From: Enterococcus sp. ZJ1622
GTDB taxonomy: Bacteria; Bacillota; Bacilli; Lactobacillales; Enterococcaceae
Assembly (NCBI RefSeq): GCF_011038845.1
Contig: NZ_JAAKDW010000001.1
Location: 248,001-312,000 of the forward strand
Length of the DNA stretch: 64,000 nucleotides
Reading direction: 5' to 3'
A program made the translations under genes and the position numbers. Shown here piece by piece: positions 35,416-46,069 of this stretch; position 1 is the first letter of the stretch, and the number at the start of each line of letters is the position of its first letter. Under the pieces are notes generated by a model that had not been told where the DNA came from, did not search any database, and saw nothing but the letters and a program-made list of their open reading frames with translations.

Positions 35416-36546
35416 ATGCTCGTTTCTTTTAGTATGGTTGTAAGATTTTTTTTCACAATATTGTTATCTTTGATATTGACACCCGTATTTAAAATCATTT
35501 CTGTCCAAACTGGGATGGTCGACAAACCCAATGAACGGAGGATCAATAAAGTTCCTATGCCTTCAGCTGGCGGACTGCCGATTTTCATTTCATTTGTCGT
35601 TTCGACCTTATTTTTGTTCAGAGACATCATTCCGCGATTTTATATCCTGCCGATCCTGCTGGCAGCATTGGTGATTGTTGCCACTGGGGTTTTGGATGAC
35701 AAATTCGAATTGACCCCGAAACAGAAAAGTTTGGGGATTCTGCTTGCGTCACTCATCATTTATTTCGTTGCGGATATCCATATCGATTCGTTCACGATTC
35801 CTTTTTTGGGACATATCGAGCTGGGATGGTTCAGTTTTCCTGTCACGCTCTTTTGGATCTTCGGAATCACGAATGCAGTCAATCTGATTGATGGACTAGA
35901 TGGTTTAGCGGCAGGAATCTCACTGATTGGTCTGATCACGATCGGGATCATCGGGTATTTCTTTCTACACGCTTCAACAGTGTACATTCCTATTGTTATT
36001 TTCTGTCTGGTGGCAAGTATTATTGGCTTCTTTCCTTATAATTTTTACCCTGCAAAGATTTATTTAGGAGATACGGGCGCTTTGTTTTTAGGCTTTATGA
36101 TGGCGGTGCTTTCGCTCCAGGGCTTAAAAAACGTGACGTTTGTTTCTTCAATCTCGTTATTGATCGTTATGGGTGTGCCGGTAACAGATACTTTTTTTGC
36201 GATCGTTCGACGAAAAGCCAATCGCGTCTCTTTTTCGACTGCAGATAAAAAGCATCTGCATCATCGACTGATCAGTTTAGGCTTCACCCATAAAGGCGCA
36301 GTCCTGACGATCTATGCGATGGCGCTGATGTTTTCATTCACCGCGATGATCATGAATTATACAGGAAGTATCGGTACGATCGTGTTGATCGGTGCCATGC
36401 TGTTTGCAGCAGTCCTTTTGTTCGAGCTGATCGGGCTGATCAATGAGAAACATCAGTTTATTTTAAAAACGCTGCGGTTCTTGGGGAACAAAGAATACCG
36501 GACGCAAGTGATACAGAAATATAAGAAGAAGTGGGACCGACATTAG
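35416..36546 (+). CDS. epaA: Undecaprenyl-phosphate GlcNAc-1-phosphate transferase (EpaA/TagO)
   Basis: The initiating enzyme of the epa polysaccharide: it moves GlcNAc-1-P from UDP-GlcNAc onto undecaprenyl phosphate at the membrane. The 376-residue protein has about ten transmembrane segments and the PNPT signatures GVLDDKFELTPKQKS near residue 97, NAVNLIDGLDGLAAG near residue 155, AKIYLGDTGALFLGF and HLHHRLISLGF. It is the first gene of an operon with epaB-D and the rml genes and ends one base before epaB. A TagO-type enzyme could also feed wall teichoic acid synthesis. Confidence 0.95.
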   Translation: MLVSFSMVVRFFFTILLSLILTPVFKIISVQTGMVDKPNERRINKVPMPSAGGLPIFISFVVSTLFLFRDIIPRFYILPILLAALVIVATGVLDDKFELTPKQKSLGILLASLIIYFVADIHIDSFTIPFLGHIELGWFSFPVTLFWIFGITNAVNLIDGLDGLAAGISLIGLITIGIIGYFFLHASTVYIPIVIFCLVASIIGFFPYNFYPAKIYLGDTGALFLGFMMAVLSLQGLKNVTFVSSISLLIVMGVPVTDTFFAIVRRKANRVSFSTADKKHLHHRLISLGFTHKGAVLTIYAMALMFSFTAMIMNYTGSIGTIVLIGAMLFAAVLLFELIGLINEKHQFILKTLRFLGNKEYRTQVIQKYKKKWDRH

Positions 36547-37344
36547 ATGGAGAACAAAGTAAAAAAGCCGATCCTGATTAGTATCGTGACGGCGAACAGT
36601 AAAAAGATTTTTCAAACATTAGATACGTTTATCGCAACAGTTGATCAGCCAGCAGTAGATATTTTGATTTTTGACAATAACTCGACGCCAGAATACAAAG
36701 AAAAGCTGAAAACTTATCTAAAATATCCTTATATCAAGATAAATTTCCATCATGAGAATCGCGGGTTTGGCTATGGTCATAACCAGAATCTGCTTCATAG
36801 CCAATATCAGTATGCAGTGATTTTCAATCCGGATATCCTGGTCAGTGAACAAACAGTGATCGATTTGGTGGCTCTTCTTCAAGAACATCCAGAATGCGCA
36901 ATGCTGGCGCCTAAGATTCTTAATGAAGATGGATCAGTCCAGCATTTGATAAGAGAACGACTAGATGTATTTGACTATATGCTTCGCTTTGTTCCTTTCC
37001 AGGGAGTAAAGAAGCGTTTCGATAAACGCTTGGCGAAATTTGAATGCCGTTATCTACCAGAGGATCGAGCGACTTATGTACGAATGATCTCTGGGAGTTT
37101 CATGGTGACCGATGTCGCTAAGTTTAAGGAAGTCGGCGGATTTGACGAAAGATTTTTTATGTATTTTGAAGATAATGATCTATGCATGAAAATTGAAAAA
37201 GCGGGTTACAAGCTTTTATATACGCCGCTTTTTTCTGTTGTTCATTTGTATGGAAAAGGGGCACATCGGAATTTCAAGCTTTTTCGTGTGTTTCTCGCTT
37301 CTATGGCGAAATTTTTCCATAAGTGGGGGTGGCACTTTTTCTGA
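36547..37344 (+). CDS. epaB: GT2 glycosyltransferase, rhamnosyltransferase type (EpaB)
   Basis: A GT2 enzyme of 265 residues, probably adding the first rhamnose to the lipid-linked GlcNAc. N-terminal ISIVTANSKKIFQTLDTF and DILIFDNNSTPEYKEKL, then NRGFGYGHNQNLLHS, FNPDILVSEQT (DxD-like) and GSFMVTDVAKFKEVGGFDER fit the rhamnosyltransferase/WsaF-like branch. It directly follows epaA without a gap and overlaps epaC by one base (TGATG), so the three are translated as a unit. The sugar specificity is inferred from position in the cluster. Confidence 0.9.
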   Translation: MENKVKKPILISIVTANSKKIFQTLDTFIATVDQPAVDILIFDNNSTPEYKEKLKTYLKYPYIKINFHHENRGFGYGHNQNLLHSQYQYAVIFNPDILVSEQTVIDLVALLQEHPECAMLAPKILNEDGSVQHLIRERLDVFDYMLRFVPFQGVKKRFDKRLAKFECRYLPEDRATYVRMISGSFMVTDVAKFKEVGGFDERFFMYFEDNDLCMKIEKAGYKLLYTPLFSVVHLYGKGAHRNFKLFRVFLASMAKFFHKWGWHFF

Positions 37345-38171
37345 TGAAACCGAAGATAGCAGTGACGATCGTATTATATCAGCAGTTATTTTCCCGGATT
37401 CCTGCTTTTGAAGAACTGAAAAGAGCTGTAGAAGAGAAAAAGATCCAGCTTGTCATCTATGATAACAGCGAACATGAACAAAAGAATCCGGTTTTTGACG
37501 AAGAAAATGTCCTCTATCATCATGATCCTAAAAATCCGGGACTTGCGGCTGCCTATAATTTTTCCTTGGCACAGCTGCCGTCAGATACTTGCTGCTTTGT
37601 CACGCTGGATCAAGATACTGTTCTGACGGAGTCGTATGTTCATGCACTGTCTGAGATCCATTTTGAAGAAGACGTGATAGCAGCAGTCCCAATGGTTTTT
37701 GACCATGGGAAACAAGTCTCTCCCGTTTATTCAGACGACTATGTGAATCGTACGTTCCAAGCGGTCAAAGAATCTGGGATCATCTCAGAGCGCGTGATGG
37801 CGATCAATTCAGGAGCAGCTTTCTCGTTCTCTTTTTTACAGGAGATTGGGGGATTCAATCCAGTCTTTGCTTTGGATTTTTTGGATCACTGGCTGTTTTG
37901 GAAGATCCATGAGGCGGGGAAAAAGGTAGAAGTTTTACCTGTTCGATTGGAACACGAGCTGTCCGTGATGGACTATGCGAATGTGACCACGAAACGATAT
38001 CATTCGATCCTGACAGCAGAAAATCAATTTTATCAGAAGTATGATCATAGTCATTGGCCAGATCATCGACGTCAATTGCTGCTGCGAACGTTCAAGCAAT
38101 TTTTGACCGTTAAAAATCGTGAAATCTGGCGTTTGACATTACGTTCATATATCGAGAATTGGAAGGTGTGA
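37344..38171 (+). CDS. epaC: GT2 glycosyltransferase (EpaC, rhamnosyltransferase type)
   Basis: A 275-residue GT2 enzyme: IAVTIVLYQQLFSRIPAFEE, LVIYDNSEHEQKNP, NPGLAAAYNFSLAQLP and FVTLDQDTVLTESYV carry the nucleotide-sugar and metal sites, resembling RfbF/RgpB-like rhamnosyltransferases. The ATG at 37344 overlaps the epaB stop (TGATG) after GGGGGTGG; longer frames have no independent site. It likely extends the rhamnan. Confidence 0.9.
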   Translation: MKPKIAVTIVLYQQLFSRIPAFEELKRAVEEKKIQLVIYDNSEHEQKNPVFDEENVLYHHDPKNPGLAAAYNFSLAQLPSDTCCFVTLDQDTVLTESYVHALSEIHFEEDVIAAVPMVFDHGKQVSPVYSDDYVNRTFQAVKESGIISERVMAINSGAAFSFSFLQEIGGFNPVFALDFLDHWLFWKIHEAGKKVEVLPVRLEHELSVMDYANVTTKRYHSILTAENQFYQKYDHSHWPDHRRQLLLRTFKQFLTVKNREIWRLTLRSYIENWKV

Positions 38172-38175
38172 ATTT

Positions 38176-38883
38176 GTGCGTTCGGTTTGTATAGCTACCT
38201 TTAATGGCGGCAGATATTTAAGAGAACAATTAGATAGTATTTTGCAGCAGCTGGCAGAAGAAGACGAAGTCATTATTTCTGATGATGGTTCAGTTGACGA
38301 TACATGGGCTATCTTGAATGATTATGCTGAGAAAGATCACCGAATCAAGCTTTTTGAGGGACCAAAGCAGGGATTGATCGCTAATTTCGGCTATGCTATC
38401 CAACAAGCAAAAGGAGAACTCATTTTCTTAGCAGACCAAGATGATGTCTGGCTGGAGCATAAAGTAGAGAAAATAACAGATTATTTCAAAAAAAATCCGG
38501 ATAAAACAGTAGTTGTTTCTGATTTGGTAATCGTCGACAGTGAGTTGAAAGAGATCCACGCTTCTTATTTTTCCTACCGTCGTTCAAAAGAAGGCTGGCT
38601 GAATAATCTGATACGCAGTCATTATATCGGAGCGGGGATGGCTTTTCGCTCTACCTTGAAAAAAGAGATATTGCCGATCCCGGCTGATGTACCGATGCAT
38701 GATATGTGGATCGGTCTGTTAGGCGGAAAGCATACCGGTTTTCTGCGGGAACCTCTGACGCTTTACCGCAGACATGATTTCAATGCAAGTGAGATCGAAA
38801 CCCATTCATCTTTGATGCAGAAATTATCTTGGCGAGTCCATTTAGCTGCGGCACTTATCAAGCGAAGAGGATTCAAGCACTAA
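38176..38883 (+). CDS. epaD: GT2 glycosyltransferase (EpaD)
   Basis: A 235-residue GT2 enzyme beginning at GTG 38176 (VRSVCIATFNGGRYLREQLD after GGAAGGTG). EEDEVIISDDGSVDDTW and ELIFLADQDDVWLEHKV hold the donor and DxD sites; MHDMWIGLLGG and LTLYRRHDFNASE are family features of RfbG-like rhamnosyltransferases. It ends the first run of the operon; a possible promoter follows before epaE. Confidence 0.9.
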   Translation: MRSVCIATFNGGRYLREQLDSILQQLAEEDEVIISDDGSVDDTWAILNDYAEKDHRIKLFEGPKQGLIANFGYAIQQAKGELIFLADQDDVWLEHKVEKITDYFKKNPDKTVVVSDLVIVDSELKEIHASYFSYRRSKEGWLNNLIRSHYIGAGMAFRSTLKKEILPIPADVPMHDMWIGLLGGKHTGFLREPLTLYRRHDFNASEIETHSSLMQKLSWRVHLAAALIKRRGFKH

Positions 38884-38912
38884 TAAAAGAAAGTTAAATT
38901 CTAAATAATTCC

Positions 38913-38941
38913 ATGACAAATATTACGATTGATGAGATAAT
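38913..38941 (+). promoter_or_regulatory. Possible internal promoter before the rhamnose genes
   Basis: ATGACA and GATAAT separated by 17 nt, 40 nt upstream of the epaE ATG. Confidence 0.5.
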
Positions 38942-38980
38942 AACAAAGTGAAATTAGAAATCAAAAAGGAGCTTATATCC

Positions 38981-39847
38981 ATGAAGGGAATCATCCTCGC
39001 TGGGGGAAGCGGAACACGTTTGTACCCCTTAACAAAGGCAACTTCAAAACAATTGATGCCAATCTATGATAAACCAATGATCTACTATCCAATGTCTACT
39101 TTGATGTTGGCAGGGATCAAAGAAATCCTGATCATCTCAACACCACAGGATACACCGAGATTCAAAGAATTATTCGGCGACGGAAAAGATTTGGGCCTTC
39201 AAATCGAATACGCCGTACAAGAAAGTCCAGATGGCTTGGCACAAGCCTTCATTATCGGTGAAGAGTTCATCGGAGACGATAGTGTGTGCCTTGTACTCGG
39301 CGATAACATCTATTATGGCGGCGGATTGTCAAAAATGCTGCAACGTGCTGCTTCAAAAGAAACAGGAGCAACGGTATTCGGCTATCATGTCAATGACCCA
39401 GAACGCTTTGGTGTTGTTGAATTTGACGAGAATATGCAAGCTTTGTCTATCGAAGAAAAACCGGCACAGCCAAAATCGAATTATGCAGTGACTGGTTTGT
39501 ACTTTTATGATAACGACGTCGTGTCGATCGCCAAAAGCATCAAACCTTCTGAGCGCGGCGAGCTAGAGATCACAGATGTGAATAAAGCTTACCTTGAAAA
39601 AGGAAACTTATCCGTTGAATTGATGGGACGAGGATTTGCTTGGCTAGATACAGGCACACACGAATCTTTACTGGAAGCTTCGACCTTTATCGAGACGATC
39701 GAAAAACGTCAAAACTTGAAAGTAGCTTGTCTAGAAGAAATCGCGTATCGTATGGGCTATATCGATAAAGAGCAGCTGTCTGCACTGGCCCAGCCTTTGA
39801 AAAAAAATCAATACGGTCAATATCTATTGAAATTGGCCGCTGAATAG
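38981..39847 (+). CDS. rmlA: Glucose-1-phosphate thymidylyltransferase (RmlA/EpaE)
   Basis: First step of dTDP-L-rhamnose synthesis: glucose-1-phosphate plus dTTP gives dTDP-glucose. The nucleotidyltransferase signature [20 protein letters not shown] is at the N terminus, followed by [31 protein letters not shown] and [20 protein letters not shown]. 288 residues is exact for the family. The ATG at 38981 follows AAAAAGGAG. It is the epaE position of enterococci. Confidence 0.98.
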   Translation: MKGIILAGGSGTRLYPLTKATSKQLMPIYDKPMIYYPMSTLMLAGIKEILIISTPQDTPRFKELFGDGKDLGLQIEYAVQESPDGLAQAFIIGEEFIGDDSVCLVLGDNIYYGGGLSKMLQRAASKETGATVFGYHVNDPERFGVVEFDENMQALSIEEKPAQPKSNYAVTGLYFYDNDVVSIAKSIKPSERGELEITDVNKAYLEKGNLSVELMGRGFAWLDTGTHESLLEASTFIETIEKRQNLKVACLEEIAYRMGYIDKEQLSALAQPLKKNQYGQYLLKLAAE

Positions 39848-39860
39848 GGAGTCTTCAACT

Positions 39861-40433
39861 ATGAAAGTAACAGATACCAAATTAACAGATGTCAAGATCA
39901 TCGAAATGGATGTTTTTGGCGATCACCGTGGCTTTTTTACAGAAAGTTATTCAAAAGCGAAATTTGCGGAACATGGCTTGGACTTCGACTTTGTTCAAGA
40001 CAATCATTCATTATCTGCAGAAGCAGGTGTGATTCGTGGTCTTCATTTCCAAAAAGGAGAAGCAGCGCAAACGAAATTGATCCGTGTGACTTCTGGTGCG
40101 GTACTGGATGTCATCGTGGATATTCGTAAAGGCAGCCCTACCTATGGACAGTGGGACGGATTTATCCTGTCTGAGCACAACCACCGTCAATTGCTTGTAC
40201 CAAAAGGCTATGCACATGGTTTCGTGACATTGACGCCTAATGTCAATTTCTTATACAAATGCGATAATTACTACAATGCAGAAGCAGATGGAGGCATCGC
40301 GTTCGATGATCCTGATCTAGCGATTGAATGGCCGATCGACATCTCAAAAGCGATCATGTCAGAAAAAGACCATCATCATCCGACTTTGAAAGAATTTGAA
40401 GCAGAAAATCCATTTGTTTATGGTGAAATCTAA
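39861..40433 (+). CDS. rmlC: dTDP-4-dehydrorhamnose 3,5-epimerase (RmlC/EpaF)
   Basis: Third step of the rhamnose pathway. Cupin protein of 190 residues with DHRGFFTESYSKAKF, VIRGLHFQKGEAAQTKLIRV holding the catalytic His, and VPKGYAHGFVTL. It starts 13 nt after rmlA with its own GGGAG. Gene order rmlA-C-B-D is the usual one in epa loci. Confidence 0.98.
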   Translation: MKVTDTKLTDVKIIEMDVFGDHRGFFTESYSKAKFAEHGLDFDFVQDNHSLSAEAGVIRGLHFQKGEAAQTKLIRVTSGAVLDVIVDIRKGSPTYGQWDGFILSEHNHRQLLVPKGYAHGFVTLTPNVNFLYKCDNYYNAEADGGIAFDDPDLAIEWPIDISKAIMSEKDHHHPTLKEFEAENPFVYGEI

Positions 40434-40443
40434 CATTTGATAA

Positions 40444-41487
<1,044 letters not shown>

Positions 41488-41526
41488 TACAGGCAGCTTA
41501 CATCTGTATTAATGGAAAAACACATG

Positions 41527-41555
41527 GGAGGCAGGCGCTCGTCTGTCTCTTTTTT
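41527..41555 (+). terminator. Attenuator-like hairpin between rmlB and rmlD
   Basis: GAGGCAG pairs with CTGTCTC (one G-T pair) around a short loop and is followed by T6. It lies inside the operon, so it is likely a partial terminator. Confidence 0.6.
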
Positions 41556-41583
41556 AAAATAAAAGTCAAGGAGTGAACATCAT

Positions 41584-42435
41584 ATGTTTTTATTAACCGG
41601 AGGAAATGGCCAGCTTGGCACAGAATTACGACATTTACTAGATGAAAAGAATTTACCATATGTATCCACAGACGCACAGGAACTGGATATCACAGACGCG
41701 GATAAAACGATGGCGTATATCACAGAATTAAAACCAGACGTAATCTTCCATTGCGCCGCTTATACAGCTGTAGACAAAGCGGAAGAAGAAGGAAAGGAAC
41801 TAGACGAAAAAATCAACATTGACGGTACAAGAAATGTTGCCCTTGCAGCAAAAGCAGTAAATGCCAAATTAGTTTACATCAGCACAGACTATGTGTTCGA
41901 TGGCAAAAAGAAAAACGAGGAATATCAAGTCGACGATCCAACCAATCCTCTGAATGAGTACGGACGCACGAAATTATTAGGGGAACAAGCAGTCCAAGAA
42001 ATCTTAGATGAATACTATATCATCCGTACTTCATGGGTATTCGGTATTTACGGACACAACTTTGTATTCACTATGCAACGCTTGGCACAAACCCATGATC
42101 GCTTGACAGTCGTGAATGACCAGTTCGGGCGACCAACTTGGACACGGACATTGGCTGAATTCATGACTTATGTGATCGAACAGCAGGCGCCATTTGGCAT
42201 CTATCAGCTATCTAATGAAAACAGCTGTTCATGGTATGAATTTGCCAAAGAGATTTTGAAGGATACAGATGTGGAAGTAGCACCTGTCACATCAGAAGAA
42301 TTTCCGCAAAAAGCGACACGTCCTCAATATTCAGTGATGAGTCTGGAAAAAGCAGAAAAATTAGGATTCACTATCCCAACATGGCAAGAAGCGCTCCATC
42401 AAATGCTTGCTGCGGCAGAAAAAATGAATCAGTAA
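41584..42435 (+). CDS. rmlD: dTDP-4-dehydrorhamnose reductase (RmlD/EpaH)
   Basis: Last step of dTDP-L-rhamnose synthesis, an NAD(P)H-dependent SDR. LLTGGNGQLGTELRHLL, HCAAYTAVDKAEEE, ISTDYVFDGKKKNEEYQVDD and YGRTKLLGEQAV (Tyr-x3-Lys) are present. 283 residues fits. Ribosome site AAGGAG precedes the ATG. Confidence 0.98.
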   Translation: MFLLTGGNGQLGTELRHLLDEKNLPYVSTDAQELDITDADKTMAYITELKPDVIFHCAAYTAVDKAEEEGKELDEKINIDGTRNVALAAKAVNAKLVYISTDYVFDGKKKNEEYQVDDPTNPLNEYGRTKLLGEQAVQEILDEYYIIRTSWVFGIYGHNFVFTMQRLAQTHDRLTVVNDQFGRPTWTRTLAEFMTYVIEQQAPFGIYQLSNENSCSWYEFAKEILKDTDVEVAPVTSEEFPQKATRPQYSVMSLEKAEKLGFTIPTWQEALHQMLAAAEKMNQ

Positions 42436-42480
42436 CATTTTTTCTTTCTGACAGAATCTAAAGAGAAATTGGAGACATTT

Positions 42481-44490
42481 ATGGAAAATCAAACAAGAAG
42501 TGCGCGAAGAAGGAAGAAATCCGCCACAACACAGCAGTCTTCCCATCCGATTTTAGATGTATTGCTGAAGCTTCGTTATCTTTTTGGACTTCTAGCAATC
42601 GTCGTCATCGTGTCTTTTAATTTGAATGGCAGCTCGATCGGTGTATGGGACAACTATGTTTCACAAAGAGACGATGGTAAGAAAACTGATGTCATCTTTG
42701 GGCAGAACAGAGAGGTGCGATCGGATGAATGGCTTGTACAGACGCCGTTTTACCTTTCGCAAGCAGAAGAAGGTTATCCGTTAGTGAACGAAGATTATTC
42801 GCTGAATGGTCAGAACATGGTCATTGCGTATAATTCTCCAGTGAAAGATCTGACAGTGATCGGCAAACCTTTTAACTGGGGGTTCTTTTTCCTTGGGAGA
42901 GATCGCGGATTATCCTTTTACTGGGCAGTGAAACTAGTAGGGATGATTCTTTTAGGCTTTGAATTGCTGATGATTCTGACGAAAAGAAAAAAGGCATTAT
43001 CACTAGTCGGTTCTTTTGCATTGACTTTTTCTCCCGCAGTCCAGTGGTGGTTCATGCAGCATGTCGGCGATTTGATTTTCTTTACGTTGGGGCTTATGGT
43101 GGCCTTTTACCATTATTTCTATCAGCATGAGAAAAAATGGCTGAGAACATTGCTGATGATATTGATCGTGATATTCGGGATCGGCTTTGTTCTGGTCATC
43201 TATCCAGCTCATCAAGTCATGCTGGCCTATCTATTGATTATCTATTTTGTCGGTCTGCTGATCTATTATGGCAAAAGAATCACTTGGGACCTATTTGACG
43301 CTTTACTGATCGGTGGTGCGATCGTATTCATTGGCATCGTGCTGTTTTATTTCTGGTCTACTTCCAAAGATGCACTGGAAGCGTCACTGAATACATTGTA
43401 CCCAGGAAAACGAGTAAGTACGGGCGGGAAATGGACTTTTGGCGAATTCTTTTACTTTTTGACGAATTGGAAGATTCCGTTCAAAGATATCAGCTTTTCT
43501 AATAATTCAGAAGTGGCGCTGTTCTATCATTTCTTTCCAATCGTGTTTTTAGCCAGCCCGTTTGTTTTGTTCGGCAAAAAAGACAGTGAACAAAAATTAT
43601 TAGGACGTATACTGATGGTTTTTTGTTTATTCTCTCTTTTCTGGATCACGATCGGTTTGCCAAAAGGAATCGCTGAACTCACCTTGTTGTCTTATGTTCC
43701 TGCAGAAAGAGCTTTACTGACATTCAGTTTTGCTGCTTGTTTACTGACGATTTGGTTCATTGCTTATATCTGGCGGGAAGAAGTGATCCCCACTTGGTAC
43801 AAGTTCATTTTGCTGATTGTCAACGCTGGAATGTACGTGTATGCGATCGACAGCTCCCGTATGTCAGGTTATTTTTCAGTAATCGAAACAGCAGGGATTG
43901 CCATTGCGGGTACTTTGATATTAGCTTTCGCTTTATTTGGATGCAGACGTCTGTTTTATCTGTCTTTTGCTGCCTTGGTCATCGCTTCAGGATTTTTCGT
44001 TAATCCAGTTGTCGAAGGGACAGGTGCGATCTATGAAAAAACACTGGCAAAAGAGATCCGAAAGATCGATCAGGCAGACCCAGGGAAAATCTGGCTGTCA
44101 GAAGATCAACTGTACAATTTCACACCTGCACTTGGAGTAAAATCTTTCAACACCGTACGTTTTTATCCTGACATGGCGGCTTGGAAACTGATCGATCCAG
44201 ATGGCAACGCAGAAAGATTCTACAATCGCTATGCGCATACGAGAGCGTTTATCGCAAAAGAAGAGACCTCGTACGTTTTGGATCGTCCGGATATGTTTAC
44301 TGTGACGCTGAACTTTGAGGATGCGAAGAAATTAGGGATCAATTACGTGGTCAGCAAACGGCCGCTAAATGATTATAACCAGTTGGGAGAGGCCCAGTTC
44401 ACACAGCTGTATGGTCCGGATCAGGATGGTTACAGGATTTTTGGAATCAGTTATCCGAATGACCAGCAAAATCAGCTGCTAGGACAATAA
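42481..44490 (+). CDS. Large polytopic membrane protein of the epa locus (GT-C-like)
   Basis: 669 residues with a basic cytoplasmic start (NQTRSARRRKKS) and about eleven transmembrane segments, plus an extracellular first loop (DNYVSQRDDGKKTDVIFGQN, REVRSDEWLVQTPFYLSQ) and a C-terminal external domain. The layout resembles GT-C lipid-sugar-dependent transferases or the YfhO type of membrane protein, which would place it in decorating exported chains. It occupies the epaI region of enterococcal loci, but I cannot prove orthology. ATG 42481 fits GGAGA; a TTG upstream would place the ribosome site inside the gene. Confidence 0.82.
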   Translation: MENQTRSARRRKKSATTQQSSHPILDVLLKLRYLFGLLAIVVIVSFNLNGSSIGVWDNYVSQRDDGKKTDVIFGQNREVRSDEWLVQTPFYLSQAEEGYPLVNEDYSLNGQNMVIAYNSPVKDLTVIGKPFNWGFFFLGRDRGLSFYWAVKLVGMILLGFELLMILTKRKKALSLVGSFALTFSPAVQWWFMQHVGDLIFFTLGLMVAFYHYFYQHEKKWLRTLLMILIVIFGIGFVLVIYPAHQVMLAYLLIIYFVGLLIYYGKRITWDLFDALLIGGAIVFIGIVLFYFWSTSKDALEASLNTLYPGKRVSTGGKWTFGEFFYFLTNWKIPFKDISFSNNSEVALFYHFFPIVFLASPFVLFGKKDSEQKLLGRILMVFCLFSLFWITIGLPKGIAELTLLSYVPAERALLTFSFAACLLTIWFIAYIWREEVIPTWYKFILLIVNAGMYVYAIDSSRMSGYFSVIETAGIAIAGTLILAFALFGCRRLFYLSFAALVIASGFFVNPVVEGTGAIYEKTLAKEIRKIDQADPGKIWLSEDQLYNFTPALGVKSFNTVRFYPDMAAWKLIDPDGNAERFYNRYAHTRAFIAKEETSYVLDRPDMFTVTLNFEDAKKLGINYVVSKRPLNDYNQLGEAQFTQLYGPDQDGYRIFGISYPNDQQNQLLGQ

Positions 44491-44538
44491 AACGTGTGAA
44501 AAATAGAGTTTCCAACAAATGGGAGCAACGAAAGGAGA

Positions 44539-45807
44539 GTGAAAAAAATTCAACAAATCGTACAGAAATTCAGTAATAAAATGAGTGCTGCTCTTTTGCT
44601 CATGCTCACATCAATCCTCTTTTTTGTATGGACAGCTGGGCTTAGTGTCCCGGCTGCTTCCTTTTTATATGACAACAGCCCTAAATTGATTGCTATGAGT
44701 ATTTTGATTTTGTTAGGACTGAATATCTACAAGGCACGAGGGGCTGATTTTTTCTATTTAGGCGCAACGGTAGTGATTTTTCTTTTCTTTTCGTTTTTTA
44801 GAGAGATAAGAAATGAGTCGCTTTCTGGGGATCTGCTTCTTCCACTTGTGATCATTTTTGTCTTAGTCGTGAAGTGGATCGAGTTTACCAAATGGGATCG
44901 TGCCATGTATTTGCTTGTTTTTTATCTTTTTTTAGGCATCACAGTCTATCGAGTATTCACAGAGATCCAAGTACCGGAAGGGCAGAGTATCTGGTTGCCA
45001 GGCAATTCACTTTCAGATATTTGGATCAATACGAATACGATTGGTGGTTCATTGTTGACCCTTGCCCTGCTAATCAGCGGGTTTGCCAGTTCGTTTGAAA
45101 AATGGTATGTCCGAATGTTGGCACTGCCGGCTGTAGTTGCCGCATTGCTAGGTATCTGGGTTTGTCAATCCAGAGGCGCTTTAGTTGCGCTGATTGTTTT
45201 TGCAGTATTGGATATCTTGCCTAAGTTTTCAATGAAAATTATCCGAGCGCCATTTATCGCTTATACGGCCACGATCATTTTAGCCTTGCCATTATCCTAC
45301 TTAGCAGGAAGCTCTGAAAAAGTAAACTTGTTTACCGGAAGAGAAGATATCTGGAATCATTTTTATCAGACACTCTCAGAAAAAACAGAGCAGATCTGGC
45401 TTGGGATGCAGCCATTTGTTTTCCATCGCGGTCATCAGGTGTTAGGAAATCACAACAGTTATAATTCTATCCTTAATCTTTATGGATTGGTCGGGTTCGG
45501 ACTTGTTGTACTGCTGTTGTTAGGCTATATCGGCAAGTTGACGTTGCGCGCCGATCTATCGAATGGGCAAATGACTTTTCTTTGGGCATTCTTTGCCATA
45601 TTGATGCAGTCGTTCATGGAAGACACACTTACTTCTTATCCATGGCTGCCTCTGATCTATCTGCTGCTGGCGATGGCTTCTCACCGATATGATGGATACG
45701 ACGAATATATTGAATATGATGAATCCGAGATACCGGGACACATTGAAAGCAGAGATTTTGAAGATGATACAGAAGGATCATTCTCAAGAATCAAACGGTA
45801 TCATTAA
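44539..45807 (+). CDS. O-antigen ligase/Wzy-family membrane protein
   Basis: About 420 residues with some ten transmembrane segments and the Wzy_C-type signature around WVCQSRGALVALIVFAVLD and GREDIWNHFY plus HNSYNSILNLYGLVG. Such proteins polymerise or ligate lipid-linked glycans outside the membrane. The C-terminal tail is acidic and cytoplasmic. GTG 44539 lies only one base after AAAGGAG, so the true start is unsure; ATT 44548 and ATG 44581 are alternatives. It could ligate epa decorations, which is inferred. Confidence 0.85.
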   Translation: MKKIQQIVQKFSNKMSAALLLMLTSILFFVWTAGLSVPAASFLYDNSPKLIAMSILILLGLNIYKARGADFFYLGATVVIFLFFSFFREIRNESLSGDLLLPLVIIFVLVVKWIEFTKWDRAMYLLVFYLFLGITVYRVFTEIQVPEGQSIWLPGNSLSDIWINTNTIGGSLLTLALLISGFASSFEKWYVRMLALPAVVAALLGIWVCQSRGALVALIVFAVLDILPKFSMKIIRAPFIAYTATIILALPLSYLAGSSEKVNLFTGREDIWNHFYQTLSEKTEQIWLGMQPFVFHRGHQVLGNHNSYNSILNLYGLVGFGLVVLLLLGYIGKLTLRADLSNGQMTFLWAFFAILMQSFMEDTLTSYPWLPLIYLLLAMASHRYDGYDEYIEYDESEIPGHIESRDFEDDTEGSFSRIKRYH

Positions 45808-45872
45808 ACACGTTTGTAAAAAGCCGCTCTGCATCAGGCAGGTAGCATAGATTTATCAAAAAAATCAGGGAA

Positions 45873-45908
45873 GTAGTCAAGACAAAACGATGTCTTGGCT
45901 GCTTTTTT
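45873..45908 (+). terminator. Terminator after the ligase-like gene
   Basis: GTAGTCAAGACA pairs along its full length with TGTCTTGGCTGC, allowing G-T pairs, followed by T6. Confidence 0.85.
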
Positions 45909-45915
45909 GGGTTTA

Positions 45916-45944
45916 TTGCAATTGCTTGTTATCTTTTGTAGAAT
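45916..45944 (+). promoter_or_regulatory. Probable promoter of the export genes
   Basis: TTGCAA, 17 nt and TAGAAT, about 125 nt upstream of the ABC permease and just after the preceding terminator, giving the wzm-wzt block its own start. Confidence 0.6.
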
Positions 45945-46069
45945 AGAAACGTTAGAGCAAAGTTTACAAAGCAGAAAGTTAAGAAAAAAATAATATCGCA
46001 GTCCATTGGTGAATTTGTGGTAAAATGACACTTGACTGTAATTCATAGAAATCGCTTGGAGGAACACAA

